Assembly: GCF_013410215.1 (NCBI RefSeq)
Contig: NZ_JACCFQ010000002.1
Coordinates: 1 to 64,000, forward strand
Direction: 5' to 3'
DNA from: Nesterenkonia sandarakina
Lineage (GTDB): Bacteria; Actinomycetota; Actinomycetes; Actinomycetales; Micrococcaceae
DNA length: 64,000 bases
Notes under the pieces: model-generated
Told to the model about the DNA's origin: nothing
Seen by the model: the letters and a program-made list of their open reading frames with translations, nothing else
Databases searched by the model: none
Shown here: piece by piece, positions 9,908 through 18,778 of the stretch
How positions within the stretch are numbered: position 1 is the stretch's first letter
Layout: the number at the start of each line of letters is the position of its first letter
Position numbers and translations under genes: made by a program

Positions 9908-10443
9908 ACACCGTCGAGACTGCGTCCAGCGTCCCGGACGCTACGGTGCCGACACAGCGGCAGCGATATGCCCCCGAGGAGGTGCTGACAGCATGCGCCC
10001 TGATCATCATGGTCATCACCCTTTTCGCGCAGGTTATCGCCCGGTACTTCTTCAGTGCATCCTTCACCTGGAGCGAGGAGCTCTCCCGGTACCTCTTTGT
10101 GTGGCTGGTTTTCGTGGGGCTCGGATCGGTCACTCTGCGTGGAGAACACGTGATCGTCGACGCTGCGATCAGTCGCTTCTCCCCACGAGTCCGCCGTGGT
10201 CTATCCCAGATGACATATGGGGTTCTGTTGCTCACCAACATCCTCATTGGCCTCGCCGCAGCATTCATGGTCTACACCTTGTTCGACCTCGGTCAAAGCT
10301 CACCGGCCATGGGAATCCCGATGTGGATCATCTACCTGTCTCTGCCGGCAGGGATGACCGTGGCCAGCCTCCGATTGATCCAAATCAGCGTCAAACTCTG
10401 GCGCACCCCGTATGAGGCGAAGACTGAAGAAGGTGGCCAGTAA
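9904..10443 (+). CDS. dctQ: TRAP transporter small permease DctQ
   Basis: Small membrane subunit (179 residues, four predicted helices) of the TRAP transporter. The family hallmark TWSEELSRYLFVWLVFVGLG is present near residues 55-75, and SLPAGMTVASLRLI lies in the last helix. It starts inside the dctP stop (ATGA) and its stop shares one base with the dctM start (TAATG), so all three are translationally coupled. It bridges receptor and large permease. Confidence 0.92.
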   Translation: MNTVETASSVPDATVPTQRQRYAPEEVLTACALIIMVITLFAQVIARYFFSASFTWSEELSRYLFVWLVFVGLGSVTLRGEHVIVDAAISRFSPRVRRGLSQMTYGVLLLTNILIGLAAAFMVYTLFDLGQSSPAMGIPMWIIYLSLPAGMTVASLRLIQISVKLWRTPYEAKTEEGGQ

Positions 10444-11714
10444 TGGATGTCCTCACCCTGTGTCTGGTTCTTCTCGGCGCGATCGCTATCGGGCTGCCGA
10501 TTGCCTATGCGCTGCTGCTCTCGTCCATCGTGTTTATCTTCGCCTTCGATCATGGTCTCTCCATGGGTCTGCTGGCCCATACCTTGACCACAGCCAACGA
10601 CTCCTTCCCGATCTTGGCGGTGCCTTTCTTCATCCTCGCTGGTCTGATCATGGGTCGAGGAGGGATCTCGCAGCGACTCTTCGCTGTTGCCACTGCGTGG
10701 GTTGGACATATCAAGGGAGGAATTGGTGTTGCGGCTGTCCTCACGGCTATGTTCTTCTCCGCGATCTCTGGCTCTGGACCAGCAACCGTGGCCGCCGTGG
10801 GAGGGATCATGATCCCTGAGATGGTCAAATACGGGTACAGCAAGACATTCGCCGCTGCTCTTATCGCCGCCGCCGGCACCATGGGTGTCGTCCTTCCACC
10901 ATCGATTCCACTGGTCATCTTTGGCGTCATCACTGGCACCAGCATCGGCGACCTCTTCCTCGCCGCCATCATCCCGGGACTCATCATGGGAGCTCTCCTG
11001 ATCATCTGGGTCGTGACGCATGCCCGCCGACACGGCATCGAGGGAACCCCGAAGCACTCCCTACGGGAACGATTTGGTTCGCTGAACCAGGCCAAAGGCG
11101 CCCTTGCGCTCCCGGTGATCATCCTTGGCGGGATCTACGGTGGGATCTTCACTCCCACCGAGGCGGCCGTGGTCGCCGTGGTCTTCGGGACCGCACTCTC
11201 GACTCTGCTCTACCGCGAGCTCACCCTCCGGACCTTGTTCCACACCATCGTCAACGCCGCCACCACCTCAAGCGCCCTGATGGTGATCGTCGCCAGTGCC
11301 GCTGTGTTTGCGCTCCTGCTGACAATCGCTGACGCCCCGACCTACGCCATTGACGCGCTGACCTCAGTCTCGACCAACCCGGTGATCATCATGCTCATCA
11401 TCACGCTCTTCATGCTGCTCTTGGGCGCGTTCATGGAAACCATCGCCGCGGTCACCATCACAGCGCCCATCTTGGTGCCCGTGATGGCTGAGATCGGCAT
11501 GGACCCCATCCAGATCGGGGTAGTGCTGATCATGTTGCTCGCCCTGGGCTTCATCTCCCCACCACTGGGGGCGAACCTGTTCGTCGCCGCGAAGACCGCG
11601 GGCACCACCAGTGAGAAGACCTTCGTCGCGGTACTGCCTGGCTTCGCACTCTTGACCGGCGCGTGCCTGCTGGTCGCTTTCATCCCGGCATTGACGATGA
11701 CCTTCATCAGCTAA
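10443..11714 (+). CDS. dctM: TRAP transporter large permease DctM
   Basis: Large permease of the TRAP transporter (423 residues, about 12 helices), using the sodium gradient for substrate import. Family features include PFFILAGLIMGRGGISQRLF, FFSAISGSGPATVAAVGGI and VLPPSIPLVIFGVITGTSIG. The length matches the family norm of about 425. It is the third coupled gene after dctP and dctQ; the aldolase gene follows after a 52-bp gap, so transport and catabolism appear co-transcribed. Confidence 0.94.
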   Translation: MDVLTLCLVLLGAIAIGLPIAYALLLSSIVFIFAFDHGLSMGLLAHTLTTANDSFPILAVPFFILAGLIMGRGGISQRLFAVATAWVGHIKGGIGVAAVLTAMFFSAISGSGPATVAAVGGIMIPEMVKYGYSKTFAAALIAAAGTMGVVLPPSIPLVIFGVITGTSIGDLFLAAIIPGLIMGALLIIWVVTHARRHGIEGTPKHSLRERFGSLNQAKGALALPVIILGGIYGGIFTPTEAAVVAVVFGTALSTLLYRELTLRTLFHTIVNAATTSSALMVIVASAAVFALLLTIADAPTYAIDALTSVSTNPVIIMLIITLFMLLLGAFMETIAAVTITAPILVPVMAEIGMDPIQIGVVLIMLLALGFISPPLGANLFVAAKTAGTTSEKTFVAVLPGFALLTGACLLVAFIPALTMTFIS

Positions 11715-11766
11715 CACCCCTCGAACTTGCCTTCGACACTTGAACCCGATCGAAAGAAGACCCTTC

Positions 11767-12507
11767 ATGACTGCTCCCACCACCGCACATGCCACCGCCT
11801 CATTTGGCATGTGGATGATGCTGCCCAGCCCAGAACTCGCCGCAGCCGCCTCGGCCGAAGGCTATGACTACGTAGCCCTGGATCGACAGCACGGCTACAT
11901 CGCCCAGCACGACGTCCCGGTCTTAGCACGCGCCATCCGCAGCGCCGGTGACGCCCAGGTCACCGTGCGGTGCACCAAAGTGGACTTCGCCGAACTCGGC
12001 GCCCTAGCCGACGCAGGAGTCGACACCGTCATCGTGCCTCTCATCTCCTCGGCCGCCGACGCGGCAGAGTGCGTGCGCGCTCTGAACTACCCACCAGTGG
12101 GGGAACGCTCCTGGGGACCCACCGCCGACCTGGTGACCGGCTCCCCGGACCCCACCGACAGCACCAGACGGCCACAACTGTTGGTCATGATCGAGAACAA
12201 AGCCGGCCTCGATGCTCTGGAGGAGATCTGCACCGTCCCCGGAATCGACGGCATCTACATCGGTCCCTCAGATTTGGCGTTCGCCCTGGGACACACCCCG
12301 GGGGTCCCCCACGTCGAGATCGAGACCACCATCGAGGACATCCGCACCCGTGTCGAACACCACGGGCTGGTTGCAGCAATCCACTGCGGCTCCGGCGCAG
12401 AAGCCCAGACACGGGCGGCGCAAGGTTTCACGGTCGTGACCTCAGCTATCGACGTGCTGGCTGCCCGTGGAGCCTTCGCACACGAGCTGACCACCGCACG
12501 CCACTGA
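11767..12507 (+). CDS. HpcH/HpaI family class II aldolase
   Basis: Metal-dependent aldolase of the HpcH/HpaI (2-keto-3-deoxy sugar acid aldolase) family, 246 residues. The catalytic histidine is in ALDRQHG, the substrate-binding arginine in VTVRCTK, and the metal ligands are Glu in MIENKAG and Asp in GPSDLAFALG. Members split 2-keto-3-deoxy or 4-hydroxy-2-oxo acids to pyruvate plus an aldehyde. The ATG at 11767, with GAAAGAAGA upstream, is preferred to the TTG at 11740. Position behind the TRAP genes suggests it cleaves a derivative of the imported acid. Exact substrate unknown. Confidence 0.88.
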   Translation: MTAPTTAHATASFGMWMMLPSPELAAAASAEGYDYVALDRQHGYIAQHDVPVLARAIRSAGDAQVTVRCTKVDFAELGALADAGVDTVIVPLISSAADAAECVRALNYPPVGERSWGPTADLVTGSPDPTDSTRRPQLLVMIENKAGLDALEEICTVPGIDGIYIGPSDLAFALGHTPGVPHVEIETTIEDIRTRVEHHGLVAAIHCGSGAEAQTRAAQGFTVVTSAIDVLAARGAFAHELTTARH

Positions 12508-12534
12508 ACCCCACTGCACGAGAGAAAGAGCCCC

Positions 12535-13494
12535 ATGCGCGTCGTCGTTACCGATCACGAATTCCCCCACCTCACAGCCGAACAAGAAGCCACCACAGCA
12601 CGCGGGGCTGGGTTCAGCGTCCACAACACGCGCGATGAGGACGAGGTCGTAAGCATCACCGAAGGTGCGGACGTCGTGCTGCTCGCGTTTGCCCCGATCA
12701 CCGAGCGTGTGCTGCGCGGACTGGCGAAGAACGCGACCGTGATCCGCTACGGCGTCGGGTACGACACCATCGACGTCGAGGCAGCCACCCGCCACGGGGT
12801 TCGGGTCTGCAACATCCCCGACTACGGCTCCGACACGGTCGCCGACCACACGGTCATGCTCGCCCTCACGGTGTTGCGCCGGACTCTCGAGTATGACCAG
12901 ACGCTGCGCGGCCCCAGCAACGGGTGGATCTCCGCCCGCGAGATTGGAGAGATCCCTGCGCTGAGTGACGTGACGTTCGGTCTGATCGGCACCGGCACGA
13001 TCGGGCGGCTGGTGGCTTCCAGGATGTCCAGCTTCGGCGCCAAGCTCATCGCCTATGACCCCTACGCCGATGCTCACACGCTGGAGCAGCATGGAATCGA
13101 ACAAGTCGGCTTCGATCACCTCCTGGAAGAAGCGAATATTCTCTCGCTGCATGCTCCGCTGACTCCGGAGACGCACCACATCCTCGATGAAACAGCGCTG
13201 CGGCGCACTAACCCTGGGACCATTGTGATCAACACCGCCCGCGGTCCACTGCTGGACACCCTCGCGGCCGCCGCATTGACCGAGTCCGGCCACCTAGGAG
13301 GGCTCGGACTCGATGTCTTCGAAGAAGAGCCCCTAGCCGCCAACCATCCGGTCCGGCAGGCTCCGCGAACGGTGTTGACCCCACACGCCGCGTTCTATTC
13401 CGCCCAGTCTCTGCGTAATATGCAGGACTACGCTGCCGCAGAGATCAATCGGGCACTCTCAGGACAGCCACTCCGGTGTCAGGTCAACCGTTGA
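12535..13494 (+). CDS. D-isomer-specific 2-hydroxyacid dehydrogenase
   Basis: NAD(P)-dependent dehydrogenase of the phosphoglycerate dehydrogenase/hydroxypyruvate reductase superfamily (319 residues). The Rossmann motif GLIGTGTIGR is near residue 150; the catalytic triad is Arg in NTARGPLLD, Glu in DVFEEEPL and His in LTPHAAFYS. It probably interconverts a 2-hydroxy acid and a 2-keto acid in the same pathway as the aldolase. The ribosome-binding site GAGAAAGAG precedes the ATG. It overlaps the kinase gene at the 3' end. Specificity cannot be read from the sequence. Confidence 0.9.
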   Translation: MRVVVTDHEFPHLTAEQEATTARGAGFSVHNTRDEDEVVSITEGADVVLLAFAPITERVLRGLAKNATVIRYGVGYDTIDVEAATRHGVRVCNIPDYGSDTVADHTVMLALTVLRRTLEYDQTLRGPSNGWISAREIGEIPALSDVTFGLIGTGTIGRLVASRMSSFGAKLIAYDPYADAHTLEQHGIEQVGFDHLLEEANILSLHAPLTPETHHILDETALRRTNPGTIVINTARGPLLDTLAAAALTESGHLGGLGLDVFEEEPLAANHPVRQAPRTVLTPHAAFYSAQSLRNMQDYAAAEINRALSGQPLRCQVNR

Positions 13495-14402
13495 GAACTG
13501 AAACGCAAAATCCACCGTCCGGATCGTCTGCCGGTCGGATGCTGGTGTACGGGTCTATCAATGAGGACATCGCACTCCAGGTCTCAGTCTTCCCCTCTCC
13601 GGGGCAGACCCTCAAAGCCCACGGCTCAGCTCGAGCGACCGGGGGCAAAGGTGCGAACCAGGCCGCGGCAGCAGCGCTACATGGCGCCAGGGTGCACATG
13701 ATCGGTGCAGTAGGAGATGATCCTGCCGGCGAGGCTGCCAGGCTCGCCCTCGACGCGGCCGGCGCCGACACTACTCTGGTGCGCACCGAGCCGATCGTGC
13801 CCACCGGGACCGCGTATATCTACGTGCGCTCCGATGGGGAGAACACCATCGTCGTGGACCCCGGAGCCAACACCAAGGAAACTGTCGACGAGATTCCCGA
13901 AGAAGTCTTCGAAGAAGCTCGCTGGTGCCTGCTGAGTCTCGAGGTCCCCGAAGACCAAGTGATGAGGTTCGCCGCCAGGGCCCGTGCTCACGGTGTGAAG
14001 GTGGCACTAAACGCCTCACCCGGACTCGACGCGGCACTCGAAAAGGATCTGGTGGACGTGTTGATCGTCAATGAAGGCGAAGCTGACGCGATCGCGGGGG
14101 AGGGGTGGCGAGAGCTCGGAGATATTGCCGATCATCTCGGCGTCGAAGCGGTGGTGGTCACCCAGGGTGGAGACGGTGCCACCGTACTCCAGCGTGACGC
14201 CGCGGCCGTCCATGTTCCCGCCGAGAGAGTGAAGGTTCGCGATACCACTGGCTGTGGAGATGCCTTCGCGGGTGTCATGGTGGCGGCACTCACCGATGGG
14301 TGCAGTTACGCAGACGCTATCGGTCAGGCGGCGAGGTTCGCTGGACGGACCGCCGAGCACCCCGGGGCGATGGCTGCGTACTTCGAGCTCCACAGGGACT
14401 AG
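13476..14402 (+). CDS. PfkB family (ribokinase-like) carbohydrate kinase
   Basis: ATP-dependent sugar or sugar-acid kinase, up to 308 residues. Motif 1 (GGKGANQAAAAALHGA) and motif 2 (DTTGCGDAFAGV, containing the catalytic Asp and the anion hole) are intact, and SINEDIAL near the start matches the substrate-binding strand. The start is unclear: the GTG at 13476 overlaps the dehydrogenase by 19 bp, while a TTG at 13491 has AGGT at a good distance. Last gene of the operon. With aldolase and dehydrogenase it suggests degradation of a sugar acid through a phosphorylated intermediate, for example a keto-deoxy acid, but this is inference. Confidence 0.88.
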   Translation: MSGQPLRTETQNPPSGSSAGRMLVYGSINEDIALQVSVFPSPGQTLKAHGSARATGGKGANQAAAAALHGARVHMIGAVGDDPAGEAARLALDAAGADTTLVRTEPIVPTGTAYIYVRSDGENTIVVDPGANTKETVDEIPEEVFEEARWCLLSLEVPEDQVMRFAARARAHGVKVALNASPGLDAALEKDLVDVLIVNEGEADAIAGEGWRELGDIADHLGVEAVVVTQGGDGATVLQRDAAAVHVPAERVKVRDTTGCGDAFAGVMVAALTDGCSYADAIGQAARFAGRTAEHPGAMAAYFELHRD

Positions 14403-14868
14403 CCGAAGCTGCACGTGGCCGACCTGGCCTGTCCGGTCTGGCCGCCGTCGAGCTTATTCAGCGAGGCCGGCTCGGCCCCCAGGCTTTTGGTGAAGGACGC
14501 GCAGCAGCGGTCTGAGCATCGCACGGTCATTTCGTGGTGAGCCCACGGGACACCTCACTACGAAGCATCTTTCGCTCGGTGCTTTGGAGGTTCGATGGTC
14601 GGGTCCTGACGGCACGTTTAACTACTGCCGGCGACGCTCTTCGAGCACCGGTCAAGCATGGTGCCTCACCAATGGGAGGTGGCGCGGCCCTGCCGCGCCT
14701 TCCTAGAAGGCACCGTAGGCGTGAGGCTTCTGACGTGGCGATGTATGTGCACTGGGGTCCTTCTTGGCCAGGGTGCCCATTCTTGTACGCAAGGTGCACC
14801 CGACTCTCAATAGCACTGCAAGGCTGACTAGTACAACGTTTATTGCTCTATACGTTAATATTGTTGTC
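14403..14868. other. 466-bp spacer before the AbiE pair
   Basis: No convincing gene. Open frames on both strands (14527-14799, 14534-14827) are in conflict and lack domains. The last 45 bases turn AT-rich, with TAATAT at 14856-14861 seven bases before the abiEi ATG, consistent with a -10 box and a leaderless transcript. Confidence 0.5.
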
Positions 14869-15507
14869 ATGAGTGCGTCGACGATGGCGGCTATTGGGGT
14901 TCTGGCCGAGGACCGGTGGGGCATGTTCACCGCCGCTCAAGCCTCTGGAGTCGGAGTCAGTGCTCCCCAACTGTCGCGGCTGGTCTCGGCCGGAGCTTTG
15001 GAACGCATGACCCAAGGTGTGTACCGGGTCGTCGGAGCCCCCACTGGAGAACACGACATGCTGCGTGCGACGTGGCTCGCGCTGGGAGGTCACCTCAAGG
15101 CTGAGGATGGTGCCCCCCGTGTCGTTGCGGCAGGAACGACTGCCGCGGAGCTTCACGGTGTGGGGGATTTTTATCTAGACCTGTATGACTTCGTGGTGCC
15201 ACGGCGACGAGGGACAAGGATGAGAGGCGTCCGCCTACGCGTGCGAGAACTCACCCGGTCGGAGATCACACATGTCGACGGGATGGCCGCCATGACCGTG
15301 GAGCGCATGATCGCAGATCTGGTCGAGCTCAACCAAGAGCTCTCACTGGTCGGTGACCTGATCGCTGAAGCTCATGGCAAGGGGCTTATAGCGTCGGTGT
15401 CCGGGCTCTCGTCGTATCTGCAACCACTGGCCAGACGCAATCGAGCCGCATCCGGTGAACAGTTGCGCAAGAGGCTCTTCGAGGAGGCGGGCATAGATGA
15501 CAAGTAG
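14869..15507 (+). CDS. abiEi: Type IV toxin-antitoxin system antitoxin, AbiEi family
   Basis: Antitoxin and transcriptional repressor of an AbiE-type system (212 residues). The N-terminal winged-helix part shows the AbiEi pattern WGMFTAAQASGVGVSAPQLSRLV..GALERMTQGVYRV. The C-terminal domain (about 70-212) matches the family in size. The start was set at 14869 because it follows a -10-like TAATAT by seven bases, and upstream codons would lie inside that promoter; this suggests a leaderless mRNA. Overlaps abiEii by 11 bp. AbiEi represses its own operon and neutralises the toxin without direct binding in known cases. Confidence 0.88.
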   Translation: MSASTMAAIGVLAEDRWGMFTAAQASGVGVSAPQLSRLVSAGALERMTQGVYRVVGAPTGEHDMLRATWLALGGHLKAEDGAPRVVAAGTTAAELHGVGDFYLDLYDFVVPRRRGTRMRGVRLRVRELTRSEITHVDGMAAMTVERMIADLVELNQELSLVGDLIAEAHGKGLIASVSGLSSYLQPLARRNRAASGEQLRKRLFEEAGIDDK

Positions 15508-16426
15508 AGATACCTATAGCAGTTGGAAAGCACTCGCCTCCGCTTTGAAGGAAGCGGCGAAGAAGGACTCGACGGCGAGCGTGGACGCTCATATGCGTTT
15601 CGCCGTGTCGGATCGTTTCCTCAGCCGTGTTTTCGCCAGTTCCGAGGACAACGAATGGACGCTCAAGGGAGGGACCGGGTTGCTCGCGCGGGTGCCGAAT
15701 TCTCGTGCCACCAAGGACGTAGATCTGGTCACCACCGAGAAGGAGCTCGAAGAGGCTCAGGCAGCGTTGATCGAAGTGTCCCATCGGGACTTGGGTGACC
15801 ATGTGGAGTTCAATTTTAAGTCTTCCCATCCCACTGGGGGAGGGAACAATCAGCCGAACGTGCAGGCCCGGCAGGTGGTCTTCACCTGTATAGATATCGA
15901 TACGGGGAAGCGAATCGATGACGTGAAGGTCGATCTCGCTGTAGAGCAGGCGCCCACCGGGGAGGTGGAGGTCCGGCATCCATCGAACCGCCTATTGCTC
16001 GCGAAAGATGTGCCGAGCTCGCCATATCGCTTGTTTCCCGTGGCTGACCAGATTGCTGACAAGGTGTGGGCCACCGTTCAGACCTATGGTCATGGGCGAT
16101 CCACACGCGAGAAGGATCTAGTGGACTTGGTAGTACTCTCCCGGACTCAGACAGTCGATCTCCTGCAGTTGCGTCAAGCGTTGGAGGCAGAGCGTCTACT
16201 GCGTGGTGAGGACAGAATCAAGACGTTCTCTGTTCCTGATACCTGGGGGCCACGGTTCAGTGTTCTCGCGCGAGCAACCGAGCTGTGTTCGGGGCTCACC
16301 ACGGTTCACGCCGCCACGGATCATGTTCGGCGCCTGATCGATCCTGCTATAGCGGCTGCAGAGCCTAGGACGAACATGACGTGGTCACCCGAGACAGGCT
16401 GGGGTCCAGCCTCCACAGTCAACTAG
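15497..16426 (+). CDS. abiEii: Type IV toxin, AbiEii nucleotidyltransferase
   Basis: Nucleotidyltransferase toxin of the AbiE family (309 residues); related enzymes modify tRNA acceptor ends and stop growth or abort phage infection. The nucleotidyltransferase motif is present as LKGGTGLLARV followed by TKDVDLV, and the downstream lysine/aspartate motif as REKDLVDL near residue 205, so the active site looks intact. It starts inside abiEi (11-bp overlap), which gives coupled translation. Length is typical. Confidence 0.88.
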   Translation: MTSRDTYSSWKALASALKEAAKKDSTASVDAHMRFAVSDRFLSRVFASSEDNEWTLKGGTGLLARVPNSRATKDVDLVTTEKELEEAQAALIEVSHRDLGDHVEFNFKSSHPTGGGNNQPNVQARQVVFTCIDIDTGKRIDDVKVDLAVEQAPTGEVEVRHPSNRLLLAKDVPSSPYRLFPVADQIADKVWATVQTYGHGRSTREKDLVDLVVLSRTQTVDLLQLRQALEAERLLRGEDRIKTFSVPDTWGPRFSVLARATELCSGLTTVHAATDHVRRLIDPAIAAAEPRTNMTWSPETGWGPASTVN

Positions 16427-16427
16427 T

Positions 16428-16538
16428 TCAGGGGACAGCGCCCACGGGGACCACGGCGACGACCGCGGCGAGCCCGGCGGTGACGAAGGTGATCGTGATG
16501 ATGATGAGCGCGACGCTATCGCATCCCGAACTAGTCAC
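16428..16538 (-). CDS. Possible 36-residue hydrophobic peptide
   Basis: A short minus-strand frame starting with GTG, directly after the abiEii stop. It encodes a peptide whose residues 8-36 are almost entirely hydrophobic (ALIIITITFVTAGLAAVV), like a single membrane helix. There is no strong ribosome-binding site. It may be the C-terminal scrap of a lost membrane protein or a small membrane peptide within the toxin-antitoxin block. Existence as a gene is uncertain. Confidence 0.25.
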   Translation of the reverse strand: MTSSGCDSVALIIITITFVTAGLAAVVAVVPVGAVP

Positions 16539-16916
16539 ACCAGATGGTTTTCTGGGTCAGCGGAGGCTGTTGGACTCGTCGCTCTGCTCGCGAGACAGAT
16601 GGAGCGCTACATCGAGGTCGTGGGATCTGATTCGCGGGGCCATACTTCGGAAGATCCCACCCGCCGAGGGCAAGTCCCACCCTTCGCCGGTCGCCTACGT
16701 GTCGTACATATCTCGGTGCGCGTCCGCTGGGGTCGTGGATCCTCGATACGGCCACGACAAAACCCGGATGGTGCTGATGATGCAGAACCCAGACGTGCAG
16801 CAGGCGCGCTGGAAGGCCCGCCTACGGACCGACAACCTGACATAAGATAGATTATCGGCATATCGGGTGTGATTGCGCATGTGGTTGCGCCATTGATATT
16901 GAATGGTCAGCATGGG

Positions 16917-17342
16917 ATGCTCAACGTCATGTCGTTCACAGCACCTGAGCCGGCTGACCGGCGGGCTCACCGCAAATCCGTCGAGCTTGCCGATAATGAA
17001 CTGGTGTACGAGCTGCGGGAGCTACTGGGTTTCCAGCTCGTGGCAGACATCGGTCCAGTCAAAGAAACTCGAGCGGTGCGCCAGTGGGTCGAGGGCGAAC
17101 GCAGGCCTTCCGCGGCGACCATGGGGCGTCTTCGCAGTGCGTACTTGGTTGCAGCGATTCTCCATGAGAACTACCCGGCGCCAGTAGTCCGGGCATGGTT
17201 CTCCGGGCTAAATCCCGACCTGGGTGACTCAACTCCAGCGGTACTCCTTCGTAGTGGGCCACCTGAGCAGACGGGGCCTGTCGTTTTGGCAGCTGCACGT
17301 GCGTTTATCGCCGCAGACCGATCTGAGGAACAGGGCCTCTAG
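16917..17342 (+). CDS. MbcA/ParS/Xre-like antitoxin (orphan)
   Basis: Protein of about 141 residues. The C-terminal part (VRAWFSGLNPDLGDSTPAV followed by AARAFIA) matches the toxin-binding domain of MbcA/Xre antitoxins, whose partners are usually RES-domain NADases. The N-terminal part is helical and may bind DNA. Starts at ATG 16917 or 16929 are favoured over a distal GTG at 16869; none has a clear ribosome-binding site. The gene expected next would be a RES toxin, but the downstream frame (17355-17426) closes after 23 codons. So this is either an orphan or the survivor of a decayed pair. Confidence 0.7.
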   Translation: MLNVMSFTAPEPADRRAHRKSVELADNELVYELRELLGFQLVADIGPVKETRAVRQWVEGERRPSAATMGRLRSAYLVAAILHENYPAPVVRAWFSGLNPDLGDSTPAVLLRSGPPEQTGPVVLAAARAFIAADRSEEQGL

Positions 17343-17354
17343 GAGCATCATCGC

Positions 17355-17426
17355 GTGAGCGCCCCGTCCCGCCGGCGTGTGCGGGCGCTTCAAGGACGCC
17401 AGGTTTGCGCGCCTGACACACTGTGA
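17355..17426 (+). other. Short frame where a toxin gene would start
   Basis: TAGGAG followed nine bases later by GTG opens a 23-codon arginine-rich frame that ends in TGA. The spacing from the antitoxin stop (12 bp) is what one expects for a co-transcribed toxin. It shows no similarity to the RES N terminus that I can recognise, so it may be a truncated remnant or chance. Confidence 0.25.
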
Positions 17427-17591
17427 TCCTCGGACTTCTCCCGCGCGCCCTGGAGGGTCCAACAGCCCGTTGGACAAAGACTGACTAGGCAGTCCCCGAG
17501 ACGACAAGGCCGTAGCGTTTTTCGGCTGCCCTGCCCCGGCACGAACAGATTCGAGCCAGGTTGTCCGAATCGAGGGCCAGCCAAGAGCTGG

Positions 17592-17620
17592 TTTCGTAAC
17601 TTTCGTAAGACGGCTACAAT
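17592..17620 (+). promoter_or_regulatory. Promoter of the HTH-PIN pair with tandem operator repeat
   Basis: Two direct copies of TTTCGTAA (17592-17599 and 17601-17608) overlap the -35 region of a promoter whose -10 is TACAAT (17615-17620), giving a 17-bp spacer. The repeats are a natural binding site for the HTH antitoxin encoded just downstream. Confidence 0.55.
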
Positions 17621-17649
17621 CGGAGCTACTGAACCTGAGGAGGTCCCCC

Positions 17650-18162
17650 ATGAGTGCACTACAGAAGCCCCATCCAAGTGGTTCCTCTGAGGCCATCACC
17701 GAGAGTGAGACCGCCGCTCAGGTCCTCAGTTTCCTCGATGCACATGAGGCGCGACATGGTGCCTTGCCTTCGCCTCGCTATTTTCTCTCTGGCGCTGACG
17801 AACACGACCGAATTGAGCTCACTGAGCAGATGCATCAGATGCTCAGGGAAATCACGGATGCCCTCTCTAGAGGTCACTCAGTCAGTGTTCTGGCTCGTGA
17901 GCAAGAGATCACGACCCAGCAGGCTGCTGAAGTGCTCGGCCTGAGTCGCCCAACGGTGGTGAAGCTCATCGATGAGGGTGAACTCGACGCCTCGATTCCT
18001 GGGAAGAACCGCCGGAAGCTGAAGCTGAAAGACGTTCTGCGGTACCGCGATGAGCTGAAGACTCGACGCAGGGACTTTATCGCTGAGTCGGCGGCCGCCT
18101 ACGAAGACGTCGACGAGGACCAGGTCTCCGAACTTCTGGACCAGGCGAAGAGGGTCCAGTAA
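17650..18162 (+). CDS. HTH (excisionase/MerR-like) antitoxin of a PIN system
   Basis: A 170-residue protein with a helix-turn-helix of the excisionase type at about 100-145 (TTQQAAEVLGLSRPTVVKLI then IPGKNRRKLKLKDVLRYRDEL). The N-terminal 95 residues are helical and acidic, probably the toxin-binding part or dimer interface. A strong GAGGAGG site precedes the ATG. The PIN gene follows after 37 bp, an arrangement known for antitoxin-toxin pairs of this type. Likely autorepressor acting on the TTTCGTAA repeats. Confidence 0.75.
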   Translation: MSALQKPHPSGSSEAITESETAAQVLSFLDAHEARHGALPSPRYFLSGADEHDRIELTEQMHQMLREITDALSRGHSVSVLAREQEITTQQAAEVLGLSRPTVVKLIDEGELDASIPGKNRRKLKLKDVLRYRDELKTRRRDFIAESAAAYEDVDEDQVSELLDQAKRVQ

Positions 18163-18199
18163 GCCGCTCGAGCACTAGGTCGATGGGATACTGAGGCGC

Positions 18200-18778
18200 A
18201 TGTACCGTGCCGTTCTAGATACGTGCGCCTTAGTCCCCGGCCTTCAGCGGGATTTCCTTCTACAACTGGCGGCCGAACAGACTTACTCGCCGCTCTGGGG
18301 TACCGGGATACTTCATGAGTTGGACTACGTCCTCGCGAGATTAGACGCCGCACGAGAAGTCCCGAATAGTGTAGGCCGTCGGCGTCATCTTTTTACTCAG
18401 ATGCAGCGTGCATTCCCGGGGGCATGCATTGAAGCCCCCAAGAGTGGGGACTACGCCCACTATCAACTGCTGGATCCTGATGATGGCCACGTGGCCCATG
18501 CGGCCATCATGGGGAAGGCTGACGCCATAGTCACTGATGATCGACGAGCAGGATTCGATCAATCTCCAACACTGGCTTCTGCTGAGGTCGAGATCCTGCC
18601 ACCTCAGACTTTTGCCGCTAACACCGTGGTTGCGCACCTCGAGGCAGGAGCCCGGGCGCTCCATGCTCTTGCGAATAGGTCCGCCGCTCCTCCGCGAACG
18701 CCACAACAGATCCTTGATCTACTAGCAGCCAAGCACCGGATGATTGAGGTCGCTGAACTACTGGATGACTCGGTCTGA
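18200..18778 (+). CDS. PIN-domain ribonuclease toxin
   Basis: PIN-type endoribonuclease (192 residues). The acidic active-site residues are visible: Asp in VLDTCALVP (residue 7), a Glu in ILHELDYVL, and the pair in LLDPDDGHVAHAA and DAIVTDDRR. The last 60 residues form a helical extension beyond the PIN fold. Encoded directly downstream of the HTH protein and probably co-transcribed. Targets in such systems are tRNA or mRNA; which applies here is unknown. Confidence 0.8.
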   Translation: MYRAVLDTCALVPGLQRDFLLQLAAEQTYSPLWGTGILHELDYVLARLDAAREVPNSVGRRRHLFTQMQRAFPGACIEAPKSGDYAHYQLLDPDDGHVAHAAIMGKADAIVTDDRRAGFDQSPTLASAEVEILPPQTFAANTVVAHLEAGARALHALANRSAAPPRTPQQILDLLAAKHRMIEVAELLDDSV

